From assembly GCA_050949055.1 (NCBI GenBank), contig JBMNFA010000003.1, forward strand, positions 1 to 64,000: a DNA stretch of 64,000 nt. The letters are read 5' to 3'. A program made the position numbers and the translations under genes. Source of the stretch: JAEZJZ01 sp050949055. GTDB lineage: Bacteria > Bacillota > UBA994 > UBA5500. This document shows positions 25,284 through 32,772 of the stretch, one piece after another. Within the stretch, counting starts at the first letter, position 1, and each line of letters starts with the position of its first letter. The notes below the pieces were generated by a model that saw only the letters and a program-made list of their open reading frames with translations, did no database searches and was not told the origin of the DNA.

Positions 25284-25760
25284 ATGATCGAGGTGCACGA
25301 CAACAACTTGCCGAGCAAGACCAATGAGGGAGAAGCGGTGGCAAAGCAACAGGCTCTTAGGTTCATACTGCTCACTGAAGTCGACGAAGAGTTGAAACAG
25401 AAGTACCAAGACCTTACCAATCAGCTTGAAAGGAAGCAATCAACAGGCGAAGACTGGGAGAGAATCGTTCTGGACCAGGTGATTCCTTTAGCCAAGGGCG
25501 TTGGCTTTGACTTCAGTGTGGGAGACTTCCGAGAAATGCTGCAGCTGGCCCATCGGCAACTGACCGATGAAGAGTTGAATCGGGCGGTTGGGGGCGCAGC
25601 TCAGATAGGCCCATTGAGCTGTGAACTTGTGCCTGACAAAGCTACGTTTAGGGCACGTTTGAAGCGCTGGTATGATTCGGAGTGTCCGCATTTCTCACGC
25701 CAGTGGGACGGTACTGTCTCCACGACTTGTTGGGACTGCAAACACCTCCAGGGGTGCTGA
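25284..25760 (+). CDS. Nif11-type leader peptide with cysteine-rich core (1)
   Basis: About 158 residues from ATG 25284 (AAGGAGG about ten bases upstream). A long helical region ends in a Nif11-like leader: AKGVGFDFSVGDFREMLQ then QLTDEELNRAVGG, with the double-glycine cleavage site near residue 110. The roughly 47-residue tail holds SCELV, SECPHFSRQWD, CWDCKHLQGC, i.e. five cysteines with a CxxC. Nif11 leaders mark precursors of ribosomally made, modified peptides, or peptides exported by C39-peptidase ABC transporters. The 45-residue extra helix before the Nif11 part is unusual. The stop codon is embedded in a palindrome. A paralogue follows at 25835. No lanthionine, YcaO or radical-SAM enzyme is near. 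Confidence 0.75.
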   Translation: MIEVHDNNLPSKTNEGEAVAKQQALRFILLTEVDEELKQKYQDLTNQLERKQSTGEDWERIVLDQVIPLAKGVGFDFSVGDFREMLQLAHRQLTDEELNRAVGGAAQIGPLSCELVPDKATFRARLKRWYDSECPHFSRQWDGTVSTTCWDCKHLQGC

Positions 25761-25788
25761 CACGAGGGGACAGTCCCCTCGTGTCACT
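25758..25788. repeat. 31-bp palindrome overlapping the stop codon of the first Nif11 gene
   Basis: TGACACGAGGGGACAGTCCC plus CTCGTGTCA; the first TGA is the gene's stop codon. The GGGGACNGTCCCC core is shared with the palindromes at 7378, 13736 and 26243. It may cap the 3' end of the transcript. Confidence 0.85.
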
Positions 25789-25834
25789 GTGAGAGTGTCG
25801 ACTTCGATAACGATTATGAGGAGGGGAAAAGGAT

Positions 25835-26245
25835 TTGACGCAGGAAAACATTAGGGGGTTCCAAGAGGAGCTGCAGAGGAACGCTGAACTGCAGGAGAGG
25901 CTGAAAGACCTAGAGCTAAACCATGAGAATCTTGAGGGGTTGATCTCTTTCGCTCAGGATGCAGGCTTCGACTTCACCCTGGCGGAACTTAAAGAAGCGA
26001 ACTCAAAGCCAACGGCTAGGGAGCTATCGATTGATGAACTCGATAAGGCTGTAGGCGGAATTACGGATGGGGATGGGTATTGGATCACGACGGTTGGGTT
26101 TAGTTGCGAGCACTGGAAAGAATCCCAGTATGACATCTGGCTCGGTGTGAAAGGGACATGCGGTTCTTGCGTGCGCTGGATGCATAAGTTCCCACCGCTT
26201 GCCTATCTAGGCATGCCCGGATTCTGTTGCTATATCCGCAAATGA
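25835..26245 (+). CDS. Nif11-type leader peptide with cysteine-rich core (2)
   Basis: 136 residues; the start is a TTG at 25835 with GGAGGGG and AAAAGG just upstream. A helical region leads into the Nif11-like part: ISFAQDAGFDFTLAELKEAN, then ELSIDELDKAVGG with the predicted cleavage after the double glycine. The 60-residue tail contains FSCEHWKESQYD, GTCGSCVRW and GFCCYIRK. Like the paralogue upstream it pairs a C-x-H-aromatic motif with a later CxxC, so the two tails are probably homologous. The gene lies 75 bases after the first one and probably shares GTTAG promoter 4. Its stop codon again opens a palindrome. It converges on the dehydrogenase gene 25 bases away. Confidence 0.75.
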   Translation: MTQENIRGFQEELQRNAELQERLKDLELNHENLEGLISFAQDAGFDFTLAELKEANSKPTARELSIDELDKAVGGITDGDGYWITTVGFSCEHWKESQYDIWLGVKGTCGSCVRWMHKFPPLAYLGMPGFCCYIRK

Positions 26246-26273
26246 CACGCGGGGACTGTGTCCCCTCGTGTCA
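26243..26273. repeat. Palindrome overlapping the stop codon of the second Nif11 gene
   Basis: TGACACGCGGGGACTGTGTCCCC then TCGTGTCA, starting with the TGA stop codon and ending on the stop codon of the convergent dehydrogenase gene (26271). It fills the whole gap and can terminate both transcripts. Confidence 0.85.
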
Positions 26274-27371
26274 TTCCCTCAGCCTCATCCTCCGGCGCCC
26301 TTCGCCGTCGGCCGCCAGCAAAGCGTGGATAACCGCCTCCGGAGTGATATCGCCACTTTCGTGGTGGATTCCCTCCCCCTTTACACAGGCTCTAATAGCT
26401 ACCTTTTTCAGCTGGTCGAGTGAGATGTTGGTTAGACCTAGCTGAGCCAGAGTGGTGGGCAACCCTACGCTCTCACAGAAGTCATAGACCTCGTCTATCA
26501 CCGCCCGTGATTTGTCGGTGAGGAACAGCGAAGCTAGGACCCCCATGGCCACCTTCTCGCCGTGGTAGTAGTTGTGTGTCTCGGGGAGCTCGGTCAACCC
26601 GTTGTGAATGGAATGGGCGGTGGCCAAGCCGCCACTCTCAAAACCAATGCCGCTGAGCAGTGTGTTGGCTTCAATCACATGCTCCAGGGCAGGGGTGACT
26701 GCGTTAGCCTTGCACGAGACCAACGCCGACACGCCGTATTGCAGCAGGGTATCATAACAAAGTCTGGCCAAGGAATAGGCGGTCAGGGAGCCTACTCCCC
26801 CCACCTCATTCCGGCTTTTTGTCTTCCGGCACGACTCCGCCTCGAACCAGGTCGCCAGGGCATCGCCCATACCCGACACCAAGAACCGTTCGGGAGCGTT
26901 GGCGATGATTCCAGAATCCACCAGTACCAAGTCTGGATTCTTTTTCTGGTATTCCACCCGAATTACGGAGCCCTCCTCGCTGTACACCACCGCGCAGGCG
27001 CTGCAGGGGGCATCGGTGGAGGCGATGGTAGGAACGACTACCACAGGGGAGTCCAAACGATCGGCAACCAACTTGCCGGTGTCGATGGTCTTTCCCCCGC
27101 CAATGGCAACAATAAACTCTGCACCACAGTCCGCTGCCAGGTCTACGAGGCGCCCTATTTCTCGGTAACAACACTCTCGGTTAAATTCCTCGAAGATTAG
27201 GCGAAACGTCGTCGTCTGTTCCGGAAGCTGATCACGGAGCAACTTCATGGCCGAGGGAGCCATAATGCACAGGCCCACCGCTCCGAAATGGGGTAACTCC
27301 CGCTCCAGATGGGCAATCGCCCCTAACCCCTGAATATAGCGCCCCGGAAATGCGGTCTTAGTGCTGATCAT
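26271..27371 (-). CDS. Glycerol-dehydrogenase-like iron/zinc alcohol dehydrogenase
   Basis: 366 residues of the GldA type, normally oxidising glycerol or a related polyol with NAD+. Visible are the NAD-binding FIVAIGGGKTIDTGKLVAD (about residues 89-107), VVPTIASTDAPCSA, the metal-binding region GMGDALATWFEAESC and the histidines in LATAHSIHNGL and NYYHGEKVAMGVL. All expected metal ligands (Asp, His, His) appear present. GGGAGG precedes the ATG. It has its own GTTAG-type promoter 47 bases upstream, which puts it in the same predicted regulon as the small peptides. A role in supplying or detoxifying a polyol or aldehyde for that system is only a guess. Confidence 0.9.
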   Translation of the reverse strand: MISTKTAFPGRYIQGLGAIAHLERELPHFGAVGLCIMAPSAMKLLRDQLPEQTTTFRLIFEEFNRECCYREIGRLVDLAADCGAEFIVAIGGGKTIDTGKLVADRLDSPVVVVPTIASTDAPCSACAVVYSEEGSVIRVEYQKKNPDLVLVDSGIIANAPERFLVSGMGDALATWFEAESCRKTKSRNEVGGVGSLTAYSLARLCYDTLLQYGVSALVSCKANAVTPALEHVIEANTLLSGIGFESGGLATAHSIHNGLTELPETHNYYHGEKVAMGVLASLFLTDKSRAVIDEVYDFCESVGLPTTLAQLGLTNISLDQLKKVAIRACVKGEGIHHESGDITPEAVIHALLAADGEGRRRMRLRE

Positions 27372-27401
27372 TTGTTGGAGCCTCCCCTCTCTTTAGTTTG
27401 C

Positions 27402-27435
27402 ACTCTACAACACTGCGGCTAACAAAACGGCTAAC
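27402..27435 (-). promoter_or_regulatory. GTTAG direct-repeat promoter 5 (for the dehydrogenase)
   Basis: Minus strand GTTAGCCGTTTTGTTAGC (27435-27418), then 11 bp, then TAGAGT (27407-27402). The start codon at 27371 is about 31 bases downstream of the -10. Confidence 0.7.
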
Positions 27436-27513
27436 ATAGGTTTTGGTGACCGCCCCCAAAACCCGCACATTCCCCGCAAAGCGGATTGCTGCGGGAGACA
27501 ATATTGCCAACTA

Positions 27514-28833
27514 CTAATGGGGCTTGATCACCACAAGACCTTGAGTTAAGTTAGCCTGGGTGACCTCCCCGTCGCATGGGGCAAGATAATGGTGCTCGAT
27601 CAGTCCCCAAGCCGATGCCTCCCAGGCTACGGTCTCGCCCGCCTTCACGCCTCGTCCAACTTCGCAAAGGCAGATGCCAGGAAAGCCTCCGTCCATAATT
27701 GGCAGCTTCACGATTTGGTGACCGCAGTCCAGCAGCGGCATCAGAGCGGGGTAATTGCGTCGCATCGCACGGACCGATCGCCTGAGCAGCGGCACGGGAC
27801 GCCCGAACAACAGCTCATTGACGCTGGCCTCTCGCGCTAGAATGTATGGAATGATAGTGGCTGCTGCGAAAGCGACGGCGCCGAGGGCGAAGGCACGGCC
27901 AACTATGGCCAACGAAAACATCAACGGGAGGCTGCTGATGCGATCGATGGCCAATATCACGGCTAAGACAAACCCAAAAGCCAGCACTCCAGTGAATAGA
28001 CCCTCCAAGATAAAGAGGCCACCGAGCTCCCTTGGCCTGAGGCCCATACTCTTCAGCAACGCCAGCTCACGGCGGCTGTCCAGGTAGTTGAGCAAATTGA
28101 AAGTGCCGACCCCAAGCACCAGAAAGATAAACAGCAGCCCAACTCCTTGCCCTCCGCCCGAGTAGGCCTCTTCCACCACCTTGCGAGCCAGCTCGGTCGC
28201 CGTTTTGGCCGTCCGCACTGTCGCCCCCTTCGGTAGGTGACCTGCCCATCGGGTCGCGTCGGGCACCCAACTGTATAGCGTAACCACGTTGGCGCCAGGA
28301 ATAGTCCCGCCCTCATTGATCCAACCGCTTTCTACTACAATTTCCGGACAGAACTTGTAGGCTGGGTAGAAGCCAGCCACCTCACCCTCAAACACACGGT
28401 AGTTCCATTCATCCAAGAAGGCGATTTGAAAGGGTCTGCCCTTGTCAATCCGCCCTGGACTTCTGAGAGCTTCAGACAGCCATATCTCTCCGGGTTTCGG
28501 ATTGGGCAACGGTGCGCTCGGCCGGCTAACGCTTATCCCCCCCAAAGTTCGCAGCCCGACAGGGGTTTCCACAGTCAAGACCTGATACTCCTGCACCATC
28601 TCGGCGTTGCTGCTGGGCACCGAGTGATGGATGCCAGGCGGCACTGTGACTGCAAAATCCGCCGGAAAGTCCGGGGTCAAGACTCGTCCAGACAGGGACG
28701 AGCCGGTATACTGCAGGTAACCCCAATACAGAAGCCAGGCTGTCATCACCGCAACCGCAACTATCGCCGCTGCCAGGTGTGACCTTGCGGCGCACCTCCA
28801 ACGGCGCCGTGCGAGTAGTAGCAGATTGCTCAT
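27514..28833 (-). CDS. FtsX/MacB-type permease with a C-terminal lipoyl-like domain
   Basis: 439 residues. One N-terminal membrane helix (residues 20-40) is followed by an extracytoplasmic domain of about 190 residues and three helices between about 235 and 345 that match the FtsX permease core (RRELALLKSMGLRPRELGGLFILEG is the cytoplasmic coupling helix). The last 60 residues, past the last helix, contain GVKAGETVAWEASAWGL and YLAPCDGEVTQANLTQG, which look like a lipoyl/biotinyl (barrel-sandwich) fold as found in membrane fusion proteins. That arrangement is unusual for this family. It forms an operon with the larger permease at 28837, only 3 bases apart. No ATPase gene accompanies them here. 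Confidence 0.75.
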   Translation of the reverse strand: MSNLLLLARRRWRCAARSHLAAAIVAVAVMTAWLLYWGYLQYTGSSLSGRVLTPDFPADFAVTVPPGIHHSVPSSNAEMVQEYQVLTVETPVGLRTLGGISVSRPSAPLPNPKPGEIWLSEALRSPGRIDKGRPFQIAFLDEWNYRVFEGEVAGFYPAYKFCPEIVVESGWINEGGTIPGANVVTLYSWVPDATRWAGHLPKGATVRTAKTATELARKVVEEAYSGGGQGVGLLFIFLVLGVGTFNLLNYLDSRRELALLKSMGLRPRELGGLFILEGLFTGVLAFGFVLAVILAIDRISSLPLMFSLAIVGRAFALGAVAFAAATIIPYILAREASVNELLFGRPVPLLRRSVRAMRRNYPALMPLLDCGHQIVKLPIMDGGFPGICLCEVGRGVKAGETVAWEASAWGLIEHHYLAPCDGEVTQANLTQGLVVIKPH

Positions 28834-28836
28834 GCG

Positions 28837-30441
28837 CTATTCACCACGCAACACTCCCATCACGGTCAGATTGGACATCCGCCAGGCCGGCAGCAGCGTG
28901 AACAGCAGACTGATCAGGCTGGCTGTCCCCACCACGATGCCGTATTCGCCAGCCGTTCTGGACAGAACCGTGGTCCAGGGGAGATTGTTGCCAACTTCCA
29001 TGATCACTCCGCCTATGCGCACCAGGATGAAACCGATACTGGTCCCCAACACGGTGATCAGCAGGGACTCCACCAATACCATAGCAGCGATGTCCTTGCG
29101 CCTGGCCCCCAGGGCCTTTAAAACCCCTATTTCCAGACGGCGAGCCGCTGCCCCTGTTAATATTCGGCTGGCGATGAGCATGCCCGCGATTAGGTAGAAC
29201 AGGATGCCCATCACTTTTCCCACATTCATCGGAACGCCCAGCGGTACCTCGGATGGCTTAGCTAAACGGTGAGGCAGACGGTAGAAACGGTCGATGATCA
29301 TACCTTTTTCCACACGTTTGGCGAATTGCGCTATGCTGACAAAGGTGAATTGCGGGTACTTTGCCTGCAGTACGCCAACTACCTGTTCCAGTTGGTCCAT
29401 GTTATCCACACGCAGTGCCAGATTGCTGACCACCGGACAGGCGCCTCCGCTGGCCCGACTCCAGAGCTCTTGCCAGAGTGCTTGTGGCAACCAGACGTAA
29501 CCGCCGTGCAAGTAGGCTGTCTCAGTCTGGGTGTAGCCCATGTGATTGACATGAGTGGCCGTCCTGGTTGGCACAGCTACCTGACTATATGTGGGAACAT
29601 CGATAAAGAAGACTTGGGAGTAATCGGGCATCAGTTCGCCGCCCGGAACCGCAGGACGCAACTCTGGGATACGCAGCCTGGCCAGCTCTCCCTTTTGGGG
29701 CAGATCGATCTCCTCAAGAGCCAAATAGTGGCCCCAGCGCAGTTTGCGATCCAAGAGCTGCTCCGGAGTAGGCACCACTTCTTCCCCTTCATGAATCACC
29801 ATTGAATCGGTGAGAGTGGCGGCCAGGCGCTGTACGACACTGTCTGGCGTTTTCAGATAGGAGTTAACCAACGCAAATGGCCGTGACGTGGGAAAGTCTG
29901 ACAGGACACTCCCATCCTCCTGATCCTCAAAGTGTAGCCGCTCTGGCTCTGGCAACGGAAGGACAGTGACACGCAGGTATCTATCTTTGTCGGCGGAGGC
30001 GTTGGTTAGACTGGCTGGAAACTGGTACTGCAGGTGATAACCGCTAATTCCAGGTTCGGCGACCAATTGCTCGAGCAAAGCGGCAGGGATGGTCTGGCGG
30101 ACCTCATACCCGCTGTCGGCCAGAAACCCGTCATCATATAACTCAGGATAATACGCCTCCAGCCAGGAGAGACCCGTTCTCTGCAAGCGAATTGGTTCTA
30201 GCACCGTGTTAGTAGTTGCGATATCTGTTGCTAGCTGCCCTGTCCAGCGGACAGGCGAGACCAGGATCTCGCCTCCCAGCAGGCGGCGATAATTCTGGTA
30301 ACTCTGATTGGTGTTACTTTGGCTAAAAGAAAGGGCCGAAGTGAGGCTGATGGCGCTGAGAATCATGGCCACCAGGACCACCATGTTGCGTCCCAGCTGC
30401 CTAATACTGTTGGTTATCCCCAGACGCATAAACACACCCAT
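28837..30441 (-). CDS. FtsX/MacB-type ABC transporter permease
   Basis: 534 residues: an N-terminal helix (VVLVAMILSAISLTSALSF), a large outside domain of about 350 residues, then three helices in the last 140 residues, with the coupling segment AARRLEIGVLKALGARRKDIAAM. This is the usual plan of MacB/LolC-type permeases, which move lipoproteins, peptides or signals with an ATPase partner rather than classical import. The start could be the ATG at 30441 or the one at 30429. It is followed 3 bases later by a second permease. Its upstream region has a degenerate GTTAG site. With the peptide genes nearby, peptide export or immunity is possible, but an ATPase would have to be encoded elsewhere. 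Confidence 0.8.
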   Translation of the reverse strand: MGVFMRLGITNSIRQLGRNMVVLVAMILSAISLTSALSFSQSNTNQSYQNYRRLLGGEILVSPVRWTGQLATDIATTNTVLEPIRLQRTGLSWLEAYYPELYDDGFLADSGYEVRQTIPAALLEQLVAEPGISGYHLQYQFPASLTNASADKDRYLRVTVLPLPEPERLHFEDQEDGSVLSDFPTSRPFALVNSYLKTPDSVVQRLAATLTDSMVIHEGEEVVPTPEQLLDRKLRWGHYLALEEIDLPQKGELARLRIPELRPAVPGGELMPDYSQVFFIDVPTYSQVAVPTRTATHVNHMGYTQTETAYLHGGYVWLPQALWQELWSRASGGACPVVSNLALRVDNMDQLEQVVGVLQAKYPQFTFVSIAQFAKRVEKGMIIDRFYRLPHRLAKPSEVPLGVPMNVGKVMGILFYLIAGMLIASRILTGAAARRLEIGVLKALGARRKDIAAMVLVESLLITVLGTSIGFILVRIGGVIMEVGNNLPWTTVLSRTAGEYGIVVGTASLISLLFTLLPAWRMSNLTVMGVLRGE

Positions 30442-30485
30442 ACCCCCCCGGTTGGCAGTAGCTGCAATACCTCACTTGAATGGTA

Positions 30486-30530
30486 AACCTATCCGGGTTG
30501 GCTAACAAGGCAGATTCCTGCTCTGTTAGC
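30486..30530 (-). promoter_or_regulatory. Degenerate GTTAG site upstream of the permease operon
   Basis: Minus strand: GTTAG (30506-30502) is followed after 10 bp by TAGGTT. The upstream repeat is largely lost, but an inverted GCTAACA/TGTTAGC pair (30501-30530) is present. It is a weak match to the five clear sites and lies about 50 bp from the permease start. Confidence 0.35.
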
Positions 30531-30654
30531 ACAATTCAACCAATAGTCCTAGGTTCAGCAAGTATCAACACGGGGCTGCAAGCGACCATCGACCGCGGCT
30601 TCTCTCCCGTTGATTAGCGACAGCGGCAGAGGTTCCGCTGCTCGATGATCAAGA

Positions 30655-30681
30655 CAGGCGAAGGGCGTGGCCCTTCGCCTG
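30655..30681. terminator. Hairpin terminator in the permease/anti-sigma gap
   Basis: CAGGCGAAGGGC and GCCCTTCGCCTG form a perfect 12-bp stem with a 3-base loop. The tail is not T-rich on either strand, so termination is likely but not certain. Confidence 0.5.
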
Positions 30682-30756
30682 ATTACCCATTATTGCTGCT
30701 GAACAGTGGGTTTTTCGGCACCGTCCGAGAGTGCTGAGAAACCGCCGAACCCGGTC

Positions 30757-30866
30757 ACACTGAATGCTGCGACAAGCTCAACATAGACTCCGTGAAGAGT
30801 CTATACGGCCCGCAAATACGGACTTCTGTAAGATTCTTCGCTGCGCTCAGAATGACAAAACCGGAC
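30757..30866. repeat. Decayed dispersed element of the CATTCCGAG family
   Basis: Contains AGATTCTTCGCTGCGCTCAG followed by AATGACA, the end of a common dispersed element, plus an inner hairpin AGACTC-CGTGAA-GAGTCT. Related to the repeats at 15050-15345. No gene is visible between 30442 and 30902. Confidence 0.5.
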
Positions 30867-30902
30867 TTCTGCAGTGGTCTCGAACCGTCCCCCAAACCCA
30901 CT

Positions 30903-31814
30903 CTATGGGGCGACGAAGGCGGGCAGGGTATCCGGGTCCCGCTCTTCGATTAGCAGTTCAAAGTCAATCATCTCCGACTGCAGCAGCTCTGCCCGCAAAG
31001 CTTCGGCTGCTTCCCGGGAGGGCAGATAGGCAGCCTCAACGAAGTGTACTCCATCGGCATCCGCCAGCATGCGCACGGTGTCCGTATCCCATCCCAACGC
31101 GTCCTTCAGCATGGCTTCAACATGCCCTACCCGTTCGCCAAAGCCGAAGGATGGGGTGCGCACCGAGTAGACCGGTCCGGTTACCTGGGGTTCTTCTGCC
31201 TTCGCCACCGAAATCTGCAGCGAGGCCGGGGCGTGCACTTCGCGCACCTCTACATCCACCGGCCCAGTAAAAGTGATCACAAACCGATAGGCCGAATCAT
31301 CCAAAGTGACGATCCGGTACATGTCTGCAATCAGTTCACTATTCGCGAACGACGGCAGGCCCTGATTGAAGAGGGAACGCACTCCGCTCAGTTCCAGCAC
31401 CAAGCTATAGGGATACTGCTGGTAGGTGGCCTGATACCAGGGCATTGTGGCGCCCGGGTTTTCATGGGAGAAAGAAATGGTGATCGTTTCTCCGTCAACA
31501 CCGATCGGCCCCACCTGTTGACCGTCGGTGATGTTGCCTCCAACGGCTGGCCCCTTGTTCAGCTGCAGAATGTTAACCAGCTTGCCCACCCCTGGGATGG
31601 TCCCGATGGCATCGGCAAACCGGGGAGAAATGTTCACCGTCGCAGTCAACACCAGAAAGAGGGCGACAAACGAAGCTGCCGTTCTGCGCATAACGGTCGC
31701 GCGGCGTACTCTTCGTTGGCCTCTCGCGACGGCTTGGGTGACCACCGAGCCCAGCTCTGGCGCCACCGGCACGTTTTCTAGCGCCTGTTTCAGGTGTCTA
31801 TCATTTCTGTCCAT
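30903..31814 (-). CDS. Membrane anti-sigma factor (DUF4179-like)
   Basis: 303 residues with one membrane helix at about residues 45-62 (TAASFVALFLVLTATVNIS). The cytoplasmic N-terminus of about 40 residues would hold the sigma factor; the outside part is beta-rich. Just after the helix, FADAIGTIPGVGKLVNILQ is characteristic of DUF4179-type anti-sigma proteins of Bacillota. No zinc-binding HxxxCxxC motif is present, which also fits that group. The start overlaps the end of the sigma factor gene by 14 bases, so the pair is co-translated. Release of the sigma factor on an envelope signal is expected from the family. Confidence 0.85.
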   Translation of the reverse strand: MDRNDRHLKQALENVPVAPELGSVVTQAVARGQRRVRRATVMRRTAASFVALFLVLTATVNISPRFADAIGTIPGVGKLVNILQLNKGPAVGGNITDGQQVGPIGVDGETITISFSHENPGATMPWYQATYQQYPYSLVLELSGVRSLFNQGLPSFANSELIADMYRIVTLDDSAYRFVITFTGPVDVEVREVHAPASLQISVAKAEEPQVTGPVYSVRTPSFGFGERVGHVEAMLKDALGWDTDTVRMLADADGVHFVEAAYLPSREAAEALRAELLQSEMIDFELLIEERDPDTLPAFVAP

Positions 31815-32328
31815 ATTCGCTATCCTCCTTCAGTTCCACTCTCAATTCCTGCAGCGCCTTGTGCAGGTGGGTCTTCACCGTACCCAACGGCCACTGCAGT
31901 GTTTCCGCCACTTCCTTCAATGTCATATCCCCCACATACTTCAGCAACACCACGGTCTTCTGACGCTCTTCCAACCGTTCCACGGCTGCGTAAAGGTCCA
32001 GCAGTTCTTCACGAGGTCTACCTGCCTGCCCGCTGTCTGCCATCTCCGCCTGACTGAGCACGGTGCGGCCAGCTTTACGGACATGGCTGATGGCGCAGTT
32101 GATCAGGATACGCGTCAGCCAAGTATGAAAGTATTGCGGCTGTTTGAGCTTCCGTATGGAGATGAAGGCCCGGTAAATGCTCTCGCTGACCACGTCCAAA
32201 GCATCTTCTCTATTCTTGGTGTAGGTGTAAGCGATCCGGTAAAGTTTGTTCTGCTGCTCGGCGACCAGCGTGGTGAAAGCGTCTGTATCACCTCTCTTGG
32301 CTCGAGTGGCCAACTCCTGTCGATTCAT
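31801..32328 (-). CDS. ECF RNA polymerase sigma factor
   Basis: About 175 residues from ATG 32328, which has AAGGAGG ten bases upstream. Region 2 is visible as LYRIAYTYTKNREDALDVVSE with YFHTWLTRILINCA (residues 25-85); region 4 as LEERQKTVVLLKYVGDMTLK followed by EVAETLQWPLGTVKTHLHKA, a helix-turn-helix that reads the -35. There is no region 1 or 3, as usual in extracytoplasmic-function factors of the SigV/SigW group. The next gene is its membrane anti-sigma factor. A promoter of ECF type lies 47 bases upstream, so the pair most likely activates itself. Confidence 0.93.
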   Translation of the reverse strand: MNRQELATRAKRGDTDAFTTLVAEQQNKLYRIAYTYTKNREDALDVVSESIYRAFISIRKLKQPQYFHTWLTRILINCAISHVRKAGRTVLSQAEMADSGQAGRPREELLDLYAAVERLEERQKTVVLLKYVGDMTLKEVAETLQWPLGTVKTHLHKALQELRVELKEDSEYGQK

Positions 32329-32374
32329 TTTAGCCTCCTTATGGTGATAAGCGGTGCACCCGTCTTTCACCTAT

Positions 32375-32400
32375 TAGACGCGGCAGCATGCCTGATGGTT
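32375..32400 (-). promoter_or_regulatory. Autoregulatory ECF-type promoter
   Basis: Minus strand AAAAAACC at -35 (AACC at 32400-32397), 16 bp, then CGTCTAA at -10 (CGTC at 32380-32377). AAC-N16/17-CGTC is the standard pattern for SigV/SigM-type factors of Bacillota. It lies directly before the sigma gene. Confidence 0.65.
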
Positions 32401-32654
32401 TTTTCATTTAAAGTTTACCTCCGAAGCGCGGGTAACATGGGCCGAAGGATTGATTTTTCTCACAATTACAGCAATCTACGGGCTAGTGGCAGCGACCGCT
32501 GAATACTCATGTTATAAGAAGTAGATTTTGGGTAAGGAAAAATGGTTGTCTATAGGCCCAAGATTGACAGGAAGAAAGTCAATTGTTATTATGTTAATAA
32601 TTAGTAAAGTGCTACAATTGCTAAAAGTGAAATTAATCGCAAAATCTTAATCAT

Positions 32655-32772
32655 AAATGCGTTGGTGATGATGTATTCGTCCATGGGTATCGTCGGGCTG
32701 TTCTTGGGAGACATTCTGATGACCATCCTCGATCCGCGGATCAGACTGATCGGCAAGGAGGGGACGCGATGA
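32655..32772 (+). pseudogene. Remnant of oppB (3' end of the first oligopeptide permease gene)
   Basis: The frame ending at 32772 reads NALVMMYSSMGIVGLFLGD and then ILMTILDPRIRLIGKEGTR, the last membrane helix and tail of an OppB/DppB permease. Its TGA overlaps the OppC start as ATGA. Upstream of about 32650 the sequence becomes AT-rich and unrelated, and no remaining oppB or binding-protein gene is seen, so the front of the operon has been deleted or replaced. Confidence 0.75.

Noticed and set aside
24971..25420. 149-residue minus-strand open frame across the Nif11 promoter region
   Set aside because: It covers the GTTAG promoter and the start of the first Nif11 gene, lacks a ribosome site and has no recognisable domain.
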